The position numbers and the translations under genes were made by a program. Below, piece by piece: positions 9,870-17,945 of a DNA stretch of 64,000 bases (the first letter of the stretch is position 1; each line of letters starts with the position of its first letter). Source of the DNA: Pseudomonas proteolytica (lineage in GTDB: Bacteria; Pseudomonadota; Gammaproteobacteria; Pseudomonadales; Pseudomonadaceae); NCBI RefSeq assembly GCF_007858275.1, contig NZ_VFEV01000029.1:20383-84382 (forward strand), in the 5' to 3' direction. The notes below the pieces were generated by a model. The model did no database searches, was not told the DNA's origin, and worked only from the letters and a program-made list of their open reading frames with translations.

Positions 9870-10253
9870 ATGAGCAATATCCCTGCCGAACTGCGTTTTG
9901 CCGAAAGCCACGAATGGGCACGCCTGGAAGCTGATGGCTCGGTGACCGTCGGGATCTCCGATCACGCCCAGGAAGCACTGGGTGATGTGGTCTTCGTTGA
10001 GTTGGCTGAAGTGGGCAAGGTATTTGCTGCAGGCGACGCAGCGGGCGTCGTGGAATCAGTGAAGGCTGCTTCGGATATTTACTCTCCAGTGTCGGGTGAA
10101 GTGATTGCGGTCAACGAGGATCTGACCGATGCCCCTGAGTCGCTCAACGACAAGCCGTATGAGGCGTGGATCTTCAAGGTCAAGCCAAGCAATACCGCCG
10201 AACTGGAAAAACTGCTGGATGCCGCCGGCTACAAGGCTGCCATCGGCGAGTAA
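9870..10253 (+). CDS. gcvH: Glycine cleavage system H protein
   Basis: Lipoyl carrier protein that shuttles the aminomethyl group between the P, T and L proteins. The 127-residue product carries the lipoylation motif VVESVKAASDIYSPVSGEV, with the lipoyl lysine in ESVKAAS, and the usual N-terminal FAESHEWARLE. The start at 9870 follows a GAGG site by about 9 bp; a TTG 15 bp upstream overlaps that site and is unlikely. It forms an operon with gcvT and ends just before a REP hairpin. Confidence 0.96.
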   Translation: MSNIPAELRFAESHEWARLEADGSVTVGISDHAQEALGDVVFVELAEVGKVFAAGDAAGVVESVKAASDIYSPVSGEVIAVNEDLTDAPESLNDKPYEAWIFKVKPSNTAELEKLLDAAGYKAAIGE

Positions 10254-10261
10254 CACCCCCC

Positions 10262-10291
10262 TGTGTAGGAGCCGGCAAGCCGGCTCCTACA
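10262..10291. repeat. Single REP palindrome, terminator-like
   Basis: TGTAGGAGCCGGC followed by GCCGGCTCCTACA forms a near-perfect hairpin with a two-base centre between the convergent gcvH and aminotransferase genes. It lacks a clear U tract but probably helps end the gcvTH transcript. Confidence 0.7.
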
Positions 10292-10298
10292 ACAAAGG

Positions 10299-11438
10299 TC
10301 AGGGCTTGAGCACCTGCTTCACCGCCGCAACCGCGCGCTCTACATCCGTCTTGGTCATCGCCGTAAACATCGGCAACGACACAATCAAACGCCCGACTCG
10401 TTCTGCCACCGGGAACATGCCTTCCTTGAACCCCTGTGCCCGGTACAAACTCAGCAGATGGATCGGCGGGTAGTGATAGCCAATGCCCACGCCCTGGGCC
10501 TGCATCTGCTCCATGAACGTGGCGCGGGCCGGCAGGCCATCCTGGCGCTCAGGCAGTACCAGCTGGAACAAGTGCCAGTTGCTGTTTTCGAAGTCGGCAG
10601 GTGGCAACTGCGCGCCGTATGTCGCCTCGAAATCGCTGCCAAAACACTCGAAGTAATGCCGGGCCAGGGCCTGTCGATGGGCAGTGATCTGCTCGATGTT
10701 GGCAAATTGGCCCAGGCCCACCGCCGCGGCGACATCGGTCATGTTGAACTTGCCGCCCAGCACATCCACATCCAGGCCATCGAAGCCGCTGCGAGTCACG
10801 CCTTGCAGCCGGTACTTTTCCGCCAGGCGTGCTTCTTCGGCGTTGTTCAACACCAGGCAGCCGCCTTCGCAAGAGGTGATGTTCTTGTTTGCCTGGAAGC
10901 TGAACGAGACAAAATCCCCGGTGGCGCCGATCCTCTGGCCATCCCAGCTGGCCCCGAGCGCCTGTGCGGCATCTTCGACGACACGCAGCCCGTACTTGTT
11001 GGCCAGGGCGTAGAGCATCGGCATGTCCAGCGGCAGGCCGGCCAGGTACACCGGGATAATCGCCTTGGTACGCGGTGTGATAGCGGCTTCCAGTTGGACC
11101 AGGTCAATATTGCGGGTCACGGGGTCGATATCGGCAAACACAGGCGTGGCGCCCACCTCCAGAATCACGTTGGCGGTCGCCACCCAGGAAATCGGTGTGG
11201 TGATCACCTCATCCCCTTGGCCAACCCCGGCGATGCGCAGGGCAATTTCCATGGTGCAGGTGCCGGAGTTGAAGGTGCGCACCGGCCGTCCACCAAAGTA
11301 CTCCGATAGCTGTGCTTCGAACGCCTGCACCTTTGGCCCGCTGGTGATCCAGCCCGAGCGCAACACATCACCGACCGCCGCAATGGTGGCTTCGTCAATG
11401 CTGGGTTTTGAAAACGGCAGGAAAGGCAGTTGGCTCAT
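10299..11438 (-). CDS. DegT/DnrJ/EryC1/StrS aminotransferase, ArnB-like
   Basis: PLP-dependent sugar aminotransferase of the DegT family; members make amino sugars such as 4-amino-4-deoxy-L-arabinose for lipid A or viosamine-type sugars. The 379-residue product resembles ArnB throughout: FLPFSKPSIDE at the start, GWITSGPK, VVEDAAQALGA with Asp156, and the PLP lysine in FSFQANKNITSCEGG (Lys185). No arn or other sugar-nucleotide genes are adjacent, so the substrate is unknown. It is a single-gene unit convergent with gcvH, ending 7 bp past a REP hairpin. Confidence 0.88.
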   Translation of the reverse strand: MSQLPFLPFSKPSIDEATIAAVGDVLRSGWITSGPKVQAFEAQLSEYFGGRPVRTFNSGTCTMEIALRIAGVGQGDEVITTPISWVATANVILEVGATPVFADIDPVTRNIDLVQLEAAITPRTKAIIPVYLAGLPLDMPMLYALANKYGLRVVEDAAQALGASWDGQRIGATGDFVSFSFQANKNITSCEGGCLVLNNAEEARLAEKYRLQGVTRSGFDGLDVDVLGGKFNMTDVAAAVGLGQFANIEQITAHRQALARHYFECFGSDFEATYGAQLPPADFENSNWHLFQLVLPERQDGLPARATFMEQMQAQGVGIGYHYPPIHLLSLYRAQGFKEGMFPVAERVGRLIVSLPMFTAMTKTDVERAVAAVKQVLKP

Positions 11439-11562
11439 GATGTTGAAGGTACCCGCAGGAGAAAGACCAAGAATAAAAACTCAAATCAACCCCGGCATCG
11501 TCGCACGGGGCAACTGAATATAGCCTGTCGCCTGTAAACGTATCGTCGAAAAACAAGCAAAA

Positions 11563-11587
11563 AAAAGCCGCTCTAAAGCGGCTTTTT
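11563..11587 (-). terminator. Rho-independent terminator
   Basis: GCCGCT (11567-11572), a CTAA loop and AGCGGC (11577-11582), with T-rich runs on both sides. On the minus strand the hairpin is followed by eight T residues, so it terminates the DUF2388 gene that ends at 11600. Confidence 0.85.
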
Positions 11588-11599
11588 CACGCACCGGAT

Positions 11600-11917
11600 T
11601 TACTCGGCAGCAACTGCGTTTTTCGCCAGGATGGCGTTGGCCAACTCCATGTCGGTGGCTTTCAGGCCTGGATTGTCTGCCCGCACTTTCTGCATGGCGG
11701 CTTCCAGGTATGGGCCACGGATACCGCCGTCACTGGCGACGAAGCTGCCGGCGTCGTCCTGGGCGGCGACGACCAGCTTGTGGTCCTTGAAGGTCAGGTA
11801 CGTCGAGCCGGTGGTGGCGCCCGATGAGATGACATTACGCCAGAAGCTGTCGGCCATGGCCGATCCAACTGGGAGGGAAAGCACGGCGAGGGTGGCGACA
11901 GCATATTTGAGACGCAT
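11600..11917 (-). CDS. DUF2388 domain-containing secreted protein
   Basis: A 105-residue protein with a clear signal peptide (MRLKYAVATLAVLSLPVGSAMA) and a small mature domain beginning DSFWRNVISSGATTGSTYLTFKDHK, a pattern I associate with DUF2388, a family of small Pseudomonas periplasmic proteins of unknown role. Start at 11917 is chosen because the signal peptide begins there and GGAGT lies upstream; the longer frame to 11980 adds no plausible N terminus. It has its own terminator and no operon partner. Confidence 0.85.
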   Translation of the reverse strand: MRLKYAVATLAVLSLPVGSAMADSFWRNVISSGATTGSTYLTFKDHKLVVAAQDDAGSFVASDGGIRGPYLEAAMQKVRADNPGLKATDMELANAILAKNAVAAE

Positions 11918-11986
11918 GATGGGTGACTCCGACTGGGTTATCTGAACAGTTTGATTGTAGATAACCCGGTCGAGTTCCATGGCTGA

Positions 11987-12433
11987 CTAAACAGTTTCAA
12001 TTCGCAAAATCACGCCATCCTGGCCAATCACCCGTACTTGAGCCCCTACAGGTGCGTCAGGCCCGGTGACCATCCATACGCCATCGCCGACCTTGATTTT
12101 GCCCCGCCCGTCGATAATCGCCTGATGCACCACAAAGGTGCGGCCAATCAGCTCCGAACCGCGCATGTTCAGGCCCGGCTGGTCGCTGGCCTTGGCGCTG
12201 CTGCGCTGGCGCTTCCACCAGTACACCGCCGTCAGGATGGACAGCACCGCAAACAGCAGCAGTTGCAGCTCCAGCCCAAGCCCCGGGATCAGGAACTTGA
12301 GCACACCAACGGCCGCCGCCGCGATCCCCATCCACAGCAGATAACCGCCGGCACCAAACACTTCAAGAATCAGCAGCACCGTGCCCAGCGCCAGCCAATC
12401 CCAGAACGACAGGTGTTGCAGGAATTCCCACAT
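11987..12433 (-). CDS. NfeD family membrane protein
   Basis: A 148-residue NfeD-type protein: hydrophobic helices in the N-terminal half (for example WDWLALGTVLLILEVFGAGGYLLW) followed by a soluble OB-fold domain (SELIGRTFVVHQAIIDGRGKIKVGDGVWMV). NfeD proteins pair with SPFH/stomatin-like proteins in membrane microdomains. The partner is the SPFH gene ending 11 bp upstream, so the pair is an operon. This short form lacks the ClpP-like serine protease domain of long NfeD proteins. Confidence 0.92.
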   Translation of the reverse strand: MWEFLQHLSFWDWLALGTVLLILEVFGAGGYLLWMGIAAAAVGVLKFLIPGLGLELQLLLFAVLSILTAVYWWKRQRSSAKASDQPGLNMRGSELIGRTFVVHQAIIDGRGKIKVGDGVWMVTGPDAPVGAQVRVIGQDGVILRIETV

Positions 12434-12443
12434 GGTGCGGGCC

Positions 12444-13364
12444 TCAGGCTTTCTTGTTGTCGAAGGTGGCCTTGACGATTTCGCCGATGCCTCCCACTGC
12501 GCCAATGACCTGGCTGGCTTCCAGCGGCATCAGGATGACTTTGCTGTTGTTGGCCGAGGCCAGCTTGCCAAGGGCGTCGATGTACTTCTGTGCGACAAAG
12601 TAGTTGATGGCTTGCACGTTACCGGTGGCGATCGCTTCCGATACCACCTGCGTGGCACGGGCCTCTGCCTCGGCCTGACGTTCACGGGCCTCGGATTCAA
12701 GGAATGCGGCCTGGCGACCACCTTCAGCCTCGAGGATCTGCGCCTGCTTCTTGCCTTCGGCGGTCAGGATGGCGGAGGCGCGCAGGCCTTCGGCTTCGAG
12801 GATCTGGGCACGCTTGATACGCTCGGCTTTCATCTGGCCGGACATGGCGGCCATCAGGTCGGCGGGCGGGCTGATGTCCTTGATCTCGATACGGGTGATC
12901 TTGATGCCCCAAGGTGCGGTGGCTTCATCGACCGTGCGCAGCAGCTTCTCGTTGATGCCGTCGCGCTGGCTGAGCATGGCATCCAGTTCCATCGAGCCGA
13001 GCACCGTACGGATGTTGGTTTGCAGCAGATTGCGGATCGCATGTTCGAGGTTGTTGACCTCGTAGGCTGCCTGGGCGGTGTTCACCACCTGGAAGAAACA
13101 CACCGCGTCGATCTGCACTGTGGCGTTATCGGCGGTGATCACTTCCTGGGGCGGAATATCCAGCACGCTTTCCATCACGTTGATCTTGCGCCCGATGCGG
13201 TCCATCACAGGAATGATGATATTCAGGCCAGGCTTGAGCGTGTTGGTGTAGCGGCCGAAGCGTTCCACGGTCCACTGGTAGCCCTGGGGCACGACCTTGA
13301 AGCCCATGAACAGGATGGCGATGGCCAAGCCTACGAAGAGGAGAAGCACTGTTCCGATCTGCAT
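12444..13364 (-). CDS. SPFH/Band 7 stomatin-like protein (paraslipin)
   Basis: A 306-residue membrane-anchored scaffold protein. It has an N-terminal transmembrane helix (GTVLLLFVGLAIAILFMGF), an SPFH domain starting PQGYQWTVERFGRYTNTLKPG, and a long charged helical region rich in Ala, Glu and Gln (KKQAQILEAEGGRQAAFLES) that would form coiled coils and oligomers. It is closest in type to QmcA and paraslipins. The NfeD gene follows 11 bp downstream. Roles proposed for such pairs include membrane microdomain organisation and control of proteases; the role here is not shown. Confidence 0.92.
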   Translation of the reverse strand: MQIGTVLLLFVGLAIAILFMGFKVVPQGYQWTVERFGRYTNTLKPGLNIIIPVMDRIGRKINVMESVLDIPPQEVITADNATVQIDAVCFFQVVNTAQAAYEVNNLEHAIRNLLQTNIRTVLGSMELDAMLSQRDGINEKLLRTVDEATAPWGIKITRIEIKDISPPADLMAAMSGQMKAERIKRAQILEAEGLRASAILTAEGKKQAQILEAEGGRQAAFLESEARERQAEAEARATQVVSEAIATGNVQAINYFVAQKYIDALGKLASANNSKVILMPLEASQVIGAVGGIGEIVKATFDNKKA

Positions 13365-13439
13365 AACGATTCCTTGTCTGGTGGTGGCGGTGACGCGAAG
13401 TCTGTCGATTGTAACGGGCTTGCCGCAGATAAGAACGGT

Positions 13440-15191
13440 TTACTCGTTCGCTGGTGTGACCCGTAGCACTTCCTCCAGTGTGGTCAGCCCCGCAGCCACC
13501 TTGTGCGCACCTGCCAGACGCAGGCTGTGCATGCCGCCGTTGAGCGCTTCGCGGCGCAGTGCCTGCAAGTCGGTGTCGGCACTGACCAGGGCCCTGGCCC
13601 CGTCATTCATCAGCATGATTTCGTAGACCCCGATACGCCCGCGATAGCCACTTTCGCGGCACTCTACGCAGCCATTGGCGCGGTAGACGCTGGCGGGTGG
13701 TGCCACGCAGGATTGGGTAGCGCTGTGCCAAGCGTCCTGGTTCAACGCCGTCGGGCTTTTACAGTGTGGGCACAACCGCCGCACCAGGCGCTGGGCCATG
13801 ACCCCAAGCAGAGTGGCCTTGATCAAGTAATGGGGAATGCCCAGTTCCAGCAGGCGGCTTACTGCGCTGGGAGCGTCGTTGGTGTGCAGGGTCGACAGTA
13901 CCAGATGACCGGTCAAGGCCGCCTGGATCGCCATTTCAGCGGTTTCCAGGTCGCGGATCTCGCCGATCATGATGATGTCCGGGTCTTGGCGCATGAGCGC
14001 GCGGATGCCGCTGGCGAAGGTCAGGTCGATATTGTGCTGGACCTGCATCTGGTTGAAGGCCGGCTCCACCATCTCGATGGGGTCTTCCACCGTGCACAGG
14101 TTCACCGTGCGGGAAGCCAGTTGCCGCAGGGTGGTATAGAGGGTGCTGGTCTTGCCTGACCCGGTGGGGCCGGTGACCAGGATGATACCGTTGGCCTGGG
14201 CGGTCATGTGCTGCCAGCGCTGCAGGTCATCGGCCGACAGCCCCAGTTGCTGGAAATCCTGGAGCAGCACCTGGGGATCGAAAATCCGCATCACCAGCTT
14301 CTCGCCGAAGGCCGTGGGCAGGGTCGAAAGACGCAATTCCACTTCGATACCCGTGGGCGTCTTGGTCTTGACCCGGCCATCCTGGGGCTTGCGCTTCTCG
14401 GCGACATTCATCCGCCCGAGGCTTTTCAGGCGGCTGACCACGGCGGTCGTGACCTGGGGCGGAAACTGATAGACATCGTGCAGCAAACCGTCGATACGGA
14501 AGCGCACGCGGCCTTGGTCGCCGCCCGGTTCGATATGGATATCGCTGGCGCGCTGGCCGAAGGCAAATTGCAGCAGCCAGTCGACAATATTGACGATATG
14601 CGCGTCGTTGGCGTCGGGCTCCTGATCGCCGGCACCGAGGTTGAGCAACTGCTCGGCAGGGGGCGCCGTGGGGTTGGTCTGGTCGGCCCCGCTGACCGAC
14701 CTGGCCAGCCGGAAGAACTCCTGGGTACAACTGCGGATCGCCTGGGGGTTGGCGACCACGCGCTTGATCGAGCGCTTCAACACATGAGCCAGCCCCGCTT
14801 CCCACTCGCGCAGGTAGGGTTCGGCGCTGGCCACCGTCACGCTGTCGCGATCCAGGGCGACGGCGAGGATATGGTGGCGCTGGGCGAAGGCATGGGACAT
14901 CAGCGGCACCACGCTCGCCACATCGATTTTCAGTGGGTCGATGCGCAGATAGGGCTGGTATACATGACTGGCGAGCCATTGGGTCAGCCGTTCCAGTGAT
15001 AGCGGCAGGCCAGGCCGCGTGGGGTCGGGCAGTGACTGGCCGGCGAGAAACTCCAGCGGGTGCAGGCCATTGGCCGGAGTTCGCCGCAGGCGTTCGGCCA
15101 GGGCAGTGTCGATCAAGCCATGGGCGGTGAGGGCGGGCAGCAGTTCGTCGAGGCAAAGCCTGCGATCCTGGCATTGTGGCGCAACGGGCAT
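13440..15191 (-). CDS. GspE/PulE-type secretion ATPase, unaccompanied
   Basis: Hexameric ATPase of the type II secretion/type IV pilus assembly class. In the 583-residue product from 15191 I see an N-terminal MshEN-like region, then SDIHIEPGGDQGRVRFRIDG, Walker A GPTGSGKTSTLY (about residue 341), the Asp box, Walker B DPDIIMIGEIRD (about 404), the His box STLHTNDA, and a zinc site CPHC..CVEC near residues 474-511. The start 15191 has AGGAA about 8 bp upstream; the longer start at 15239 lacks a good site. No gspC-M or pil gene is adjacent, so its machine is encoded elsewhere or lost. Confidence 0.88.
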   Translation of the reverse strand: MPVAPQCQDRRLCLDELLPALTAHGLIDTALAERLRRTPANGLHPLEFLAGQSLPDPTRPGLPLSLERLTQWLASHVYQPYLRIDPLKIDVASVVPLMSHAFAQRHHILAVALDRDSVTVASAEPYLREWEAGLAHVLKRSIKRVVANPQAIRSCTQEFFRLARSVSGADQTNPTAPPAEQLLNLGAGDQEPDANDAHIVNIVDWLLQFAFGQRASDIHIEPGGDQGRVRFRIDGLLHDVYQFPPQVTTAVVSRLKSLGRMNVAEKRKPQDGRVKTKTPTGIEVELRLSTLPTAFGEKLVMRIFDPQVLLQDFQQLGLSADDLQRWQHMTAQANGIILVTGPTGSGKTSTLYTTLRQLASRTVNLCTVEDPIEMVEPAFNQMQVQHNIDLTFASGIRALMRQDPDIIMIGEIRDLETAEMAIQAALTGHLVLSTLHTNDAPSAVSRLLELGIPHYLIKATLLGVMAQRLVRRLCPHCKSPTALNQDAWHSATQSCVAPPASVYRANGCVECRESGYRGRIGVYEIMLMNDGARALVSADTDLQALRREALNGGMHSLRLAGAHKVAAGLTTLEEVLRVTPANE

Positions 15192-15275
15192 GGCGGTTTC
15201 CTGGGCGGTTTCATGCGGTAGCGCCAAGGCTAGTTCCATCCTGGTCGCTGTCGCCCAGAGGGTTATTGCCGGTTT

Positions 15276-15608
15276 TTACTGAGCCATCGCTTGTACGGTC
15301 TGCAACCTTGTGGATTCAACAGGTTGCAGCTCCAGCGAGCACACGCTGATCAGGTTACGAAGTTTTTCACCGATCACCTGGGCGCGGTGCCAGCTCAGGC
15401 CGTCCATCACTACGTCGATGTTCAGCAGGTCATCGTCGCGTGTCACGTTCACCTGTTGCGGCACGAGGAACTGCAAAGCGAAGTAGTTCAGGATCCGGCA
15501 CAGCACATCGGGCTCGGCTTCGGCGAGGATCTGGTAGCGCGCCTGGCAATGGCTATTGCTGACTGCCCAGGCATCGACGCGGGTGGGGCTGGCTGGGACT
15601 GAATGCAT
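15276..15608 (-). CDS. Small ACT-like domain protein
   Basis: A 110-residue protein with no family I can name firmly. Its core (residues about 22-95) has the beta-alpha-beta-beta-alpha-beta rhythm of an ACT domain, and the LISVCSLEL strand recalls the IlvM type of regulatory subunit. It is divergent from the Lrp/AsnC regulator at 15736 (127 bp gap) and 36 bp upstream of the GspE-like gene on the same strand. A GGAG lies 7 bp before the start. A ligand-binding or regulatory role is inference. Confidence 0.7.
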   Translation of the reverse strand: MHSVPASPTRVDAWAVSNSHCQARYQILAEAEPDVLCRILNYFALQFLVPQQVNVTRDDDLLNIDVVMDGLSWHRAQVIGEKLRNLISVCSLELQPVESTRLQTVQAMAQ

Positions 15609-15735
15609 GGCCGTTCTCCAAATTTGACTGGAGAAATTTTTACATGAGCTGTGGGGTATTTCTTATCTATGTTTGAGTGATATGCCTTATAAATGAATAG
15701 CACTATTCGAGCGTACGGGATTAAAGGGTATTTTT

Positions 15736-16206
15736 ATGCACAGTGAGTTGGACGTCTACGACCGCCGGATCCTGGCACTGCTGCAGGAAGACGCGTCACT
15801 CTCCAGCGCGCAGATTGCCGAACAGGTCGGTCTGTCGCAGTCGCCTTGCTGGCGGCGGATCCAGCGGCTCAAGGAAGAGGGGGTGATTCGCGCCCAGGTG
15901 ACGTTGCTCGACCGCAAGAAGATTGGCCTCAACACGCAGATCTTTGCCGAGGTCAAACTCAACGCCCACGGGCGGTCCAACTTCACGGAGTTCACCGAGG
16001 CGATCCGCGGGTTCCCGGAGGTGCTGGAGTGTTATGTGTTGATGGGAGCGGTGGATTTTCTGTTGCGCATTGTCACCTCGGATATCGAGGCGTATGAGCG
16101 GTTTTTCTTTGAGAAGTTGTCGATGGTGCCGGGGATACAGGAGGTCAACTCGATTGTGGCGTTGTCGGAAATCAAGTCGACCACCAGCCTGCCAGTGTTG
16201 CGCTGA
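15736..16206 (+). CDS. Lrp/AsnC family transcriptional regulator
   Basis: A 156-residue regulator with an N-terminal winged helix-turn-helix (LDVYDRRILALLQEDASLS, then IAEQVGLSQSPCWRRIQRLKEEGVI) and a C-terminal RAM/ACT-type ligand domain (VLECYVLMGAVDFLLRIVTSDI). Such proteins bind amino acids and form octamers. It is divergent from the ACT-like protein gene, so it probably controls that intergenic region, and perhaps the GspE-like gene behind it. The effector cannot be read from the sequence. Confidence 0.93.
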   Translation: MHSELDVYDRRILALLQEDASLSSAQIAEQVGLSQSPCWRRIQRLKEEGVIRAQVTLLDRKKIGLNTQIFAEVKLNAHGRSNFTEFTEAIRGFPEVLECYVLMGAVDFLLRIVTSDIEAYERFFFEKLSMVPGIQEVNSIVALSEIKSTTSLPVLR

Positions 16207-16214
16207 GCGGCGGC

Positions 16215-16405
16215 TTGTGGCAACCGGGCTTGTCGTGGCGAGCGGGCTTGCCCCGCGCTGGGCTGCGTAGCAGCCCCAAAACCTGTCGCCTCGGTCCACC
16301 TGAAAAATAAGTTGGTCTTGGTTGGGGCTGCTACGCAGCCCAGCGCGGGGCAAGCCCGCTCGCCACGACAAGCCTGTTCCACAAGAGGTCGGCTTGCCAC
16401 AACAA
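16215..16405. repeat. Long REP-type inverted repeat
   Basis: About 55 bp (TGGCGAGCGGGCTTGCCCC.. to ..GTAGCAGCCCC) recurs inverted about 50 bp later, with extra partial GGCTTG copies outside. It contains the variant core GCGAGCGGGCTTGCCCCGCGCTGGGCTGC, also seen at 33560-33690. It separates the lrp-type gene from the convergent CYTH-CHAD gene and could act as a transcription end. Confidence 0.85.
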
Positions 16406-16417
16406 ACCTGGGGGCGC

Positions 16418-17785
16418 TTACAGACGCAGCAAAGTCTTCCACGCACGATTCTGATACACCGCAATCACCTGATGCATCCGCGCATCCAGCGATTCGTCGG
16501 TGATTGGCAGGTTGGCCAGGGCCGCCAACTTGTTCAGCTCACCGTACAAACGATCCAGCTCCGGGATTTCCAGCAGGTGCCGGGCATGGTGCAGCCAAGC
16601 CTGCAGACGCTCGATGCGCGGCAGTTGCTCGGCGAGGTCTTCGGGCTGTTGCTGGTAGCGCGGCAGGCGCAGGGCGACGGCTTCGTCGGCCAGCAGGCGC
16701 GGCAGCCAGTTGGCGACCTGGGCGGCGCCCTGGCGGTTGCCGCGCACGTTGCGGTCCTGGGTCCAGGTGCGGGCCAGCAGCCAGCGCGAAGTGTTCAGTG
16801 AGAACAGGCCCCAGCGCACGTCGGTCAATTCTTCGAGGAACTGTTCCGGCGCGGCCTTGCGCACGTCTTCATCGTCTTCACCGGCCTGGACCAGTGGGCG
16901 CCAGTCTTCCAGCAGGGCGTCGAGGGCGCTGCGCAGTTCGCTGGTGGATTGACGTGGCGCAGCCTGGCCGAGGCTACCGATCAGGGCGCGCATTTCGGCG
17001 AGGTTTTCCACCCAGTCCTGCAGCAGGCGCCAGTGACCGTTGAAACGGTACTGCTCGGCCAGGCGCTGGCTGCTGCCCAGCAGATGCCAGGTGAGCGCGG
17101 CGAAGGCGTCGTCCAGGGGGATTTCTGGTTGCAGTTGCGGGGCCGGCAGGCTCAGGGAATAGCTGTTGGCGTCAAACAGGCGATAGCCGCGCTCGGCCTT
17201 GCTGATATCGCACGGCATCAGCGCCAGGGTCTGGGCCAGTTCGGCAGCCAGTTCCAGCAGGGCGGCGGGCTCGCCTTCGCGCAGTTCCAGTTCCAGTTCG
17301 CAGATTTCTTCCTTCTGCTTGCCGGCAATCACATGGCCCAGGTCCAGGGCGGCTTCGATTACCACCTTGGCCTTGCCACGGCCCCAGGCGATCTCGGCAC
17401 GTTCGCGCACGAAGTCGGTGGTGAAGATCGGCTTGAGGGTCTTTTTGTCCAGCTCGGCCAGTTGCTCGGGCCAGCATTCGCCGTCGAGTTTCTTCACGTC
17501 GAGCTTGGCTTTAGGCAGCTTCCAGTCGTATTCATTACGTTCCGACAAGCCGGCAACACTGTGGCCGCGGGTCTTGAGGGTCTGGATCACTTCGTCGCCA
17601 TCCTTGCGCAGGCGCAGGGCAACCTTGGCCTGGGCCAGGTCACGCTCGGGGGTATCGAAGTACTGGTTCATCAACTCACGGCGTTCCCAGCCACTTTTAT
17701 TGCGTTTTTTCAGGAGCGGGTGCTCACGCAGCGCGGCGAGGGTCTCGCGGCTGACGCGGAGCTTGATTTCGGTTTCTTTTTGCAT
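16418..17785 (-). CDS. CYTH and CHAD domain protein
   Basis: A 455-residue fusion of an N-terminal CYTH triphosphate-tunnel domain and a C-terminal CHAD helical domain. The CYTH signature ETEIKLRV opens the protein, followed by a Lys/Arg/Glu-rich tunnel pattern (YFDTPERDLAQAKVALRLRKDG). The CHAD half (from about 215) has the spaced Arg and His residues used to bind polyphosphate. Such fusions bind or hydrolyse inorganic (poly)phosphates. I start at 17785, directly at the signature; the longer frame to 17869 is not needed. It is divergent from argE and ends near a REP array. Confidence 0.9.
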   Translation of the reverse strand: MQKETEIKLRVSRETLAALREHPLLKKRNKSGWERRELMNQYFDTPERDLAQAKVALRLRKDGDEVIQTLKTRGHSVAGLSERNEYDWKLPKAKLDVKKLDGECWPEQLAELDKKTLKPIFTTDFVRERAEIAWGRGKAKVVIEAALDLGHVIAGKQKEEICELELELREGEPAALLELAAELAQTLALMPCDISKAERGYRLFDANSYSLSLPAPQLQPEIPLDDAFAALTWHLLGSSQRLAEQYRFNGHWRLLQDWVENLAEMRALIGSLGQAAPRQSTSELRSALDALLEDWRPLVQAGEDDEDVRKAAPEQFLEELTDVRWGLFSLNTSRWLLARTWTQDRNVRGNRQGAAQVANWLPRLLADEAVALRLPRYQQQPEDLAEQLPRIERLQAWLHHARHLLEIPELDRLYGELNKLAALANLPITDESLDARMHQVIAVYQNRAWKTLLRL

Positions 17786-17945
17786 GGCCGGAACATCCAG
17801 GATCGGGAGTGCAGCCGGGGGAATATGTGGCTGCCAAGGTCGTGCAGTGTACAGGACTGAGCCCGGCAACGTGCCGCAACGGGTTTATTGTGCAGCGCAG
17901 ATGGTTCTATGATGGGTTTCATCTGTGGAAGTTGAGAGACAGCGC

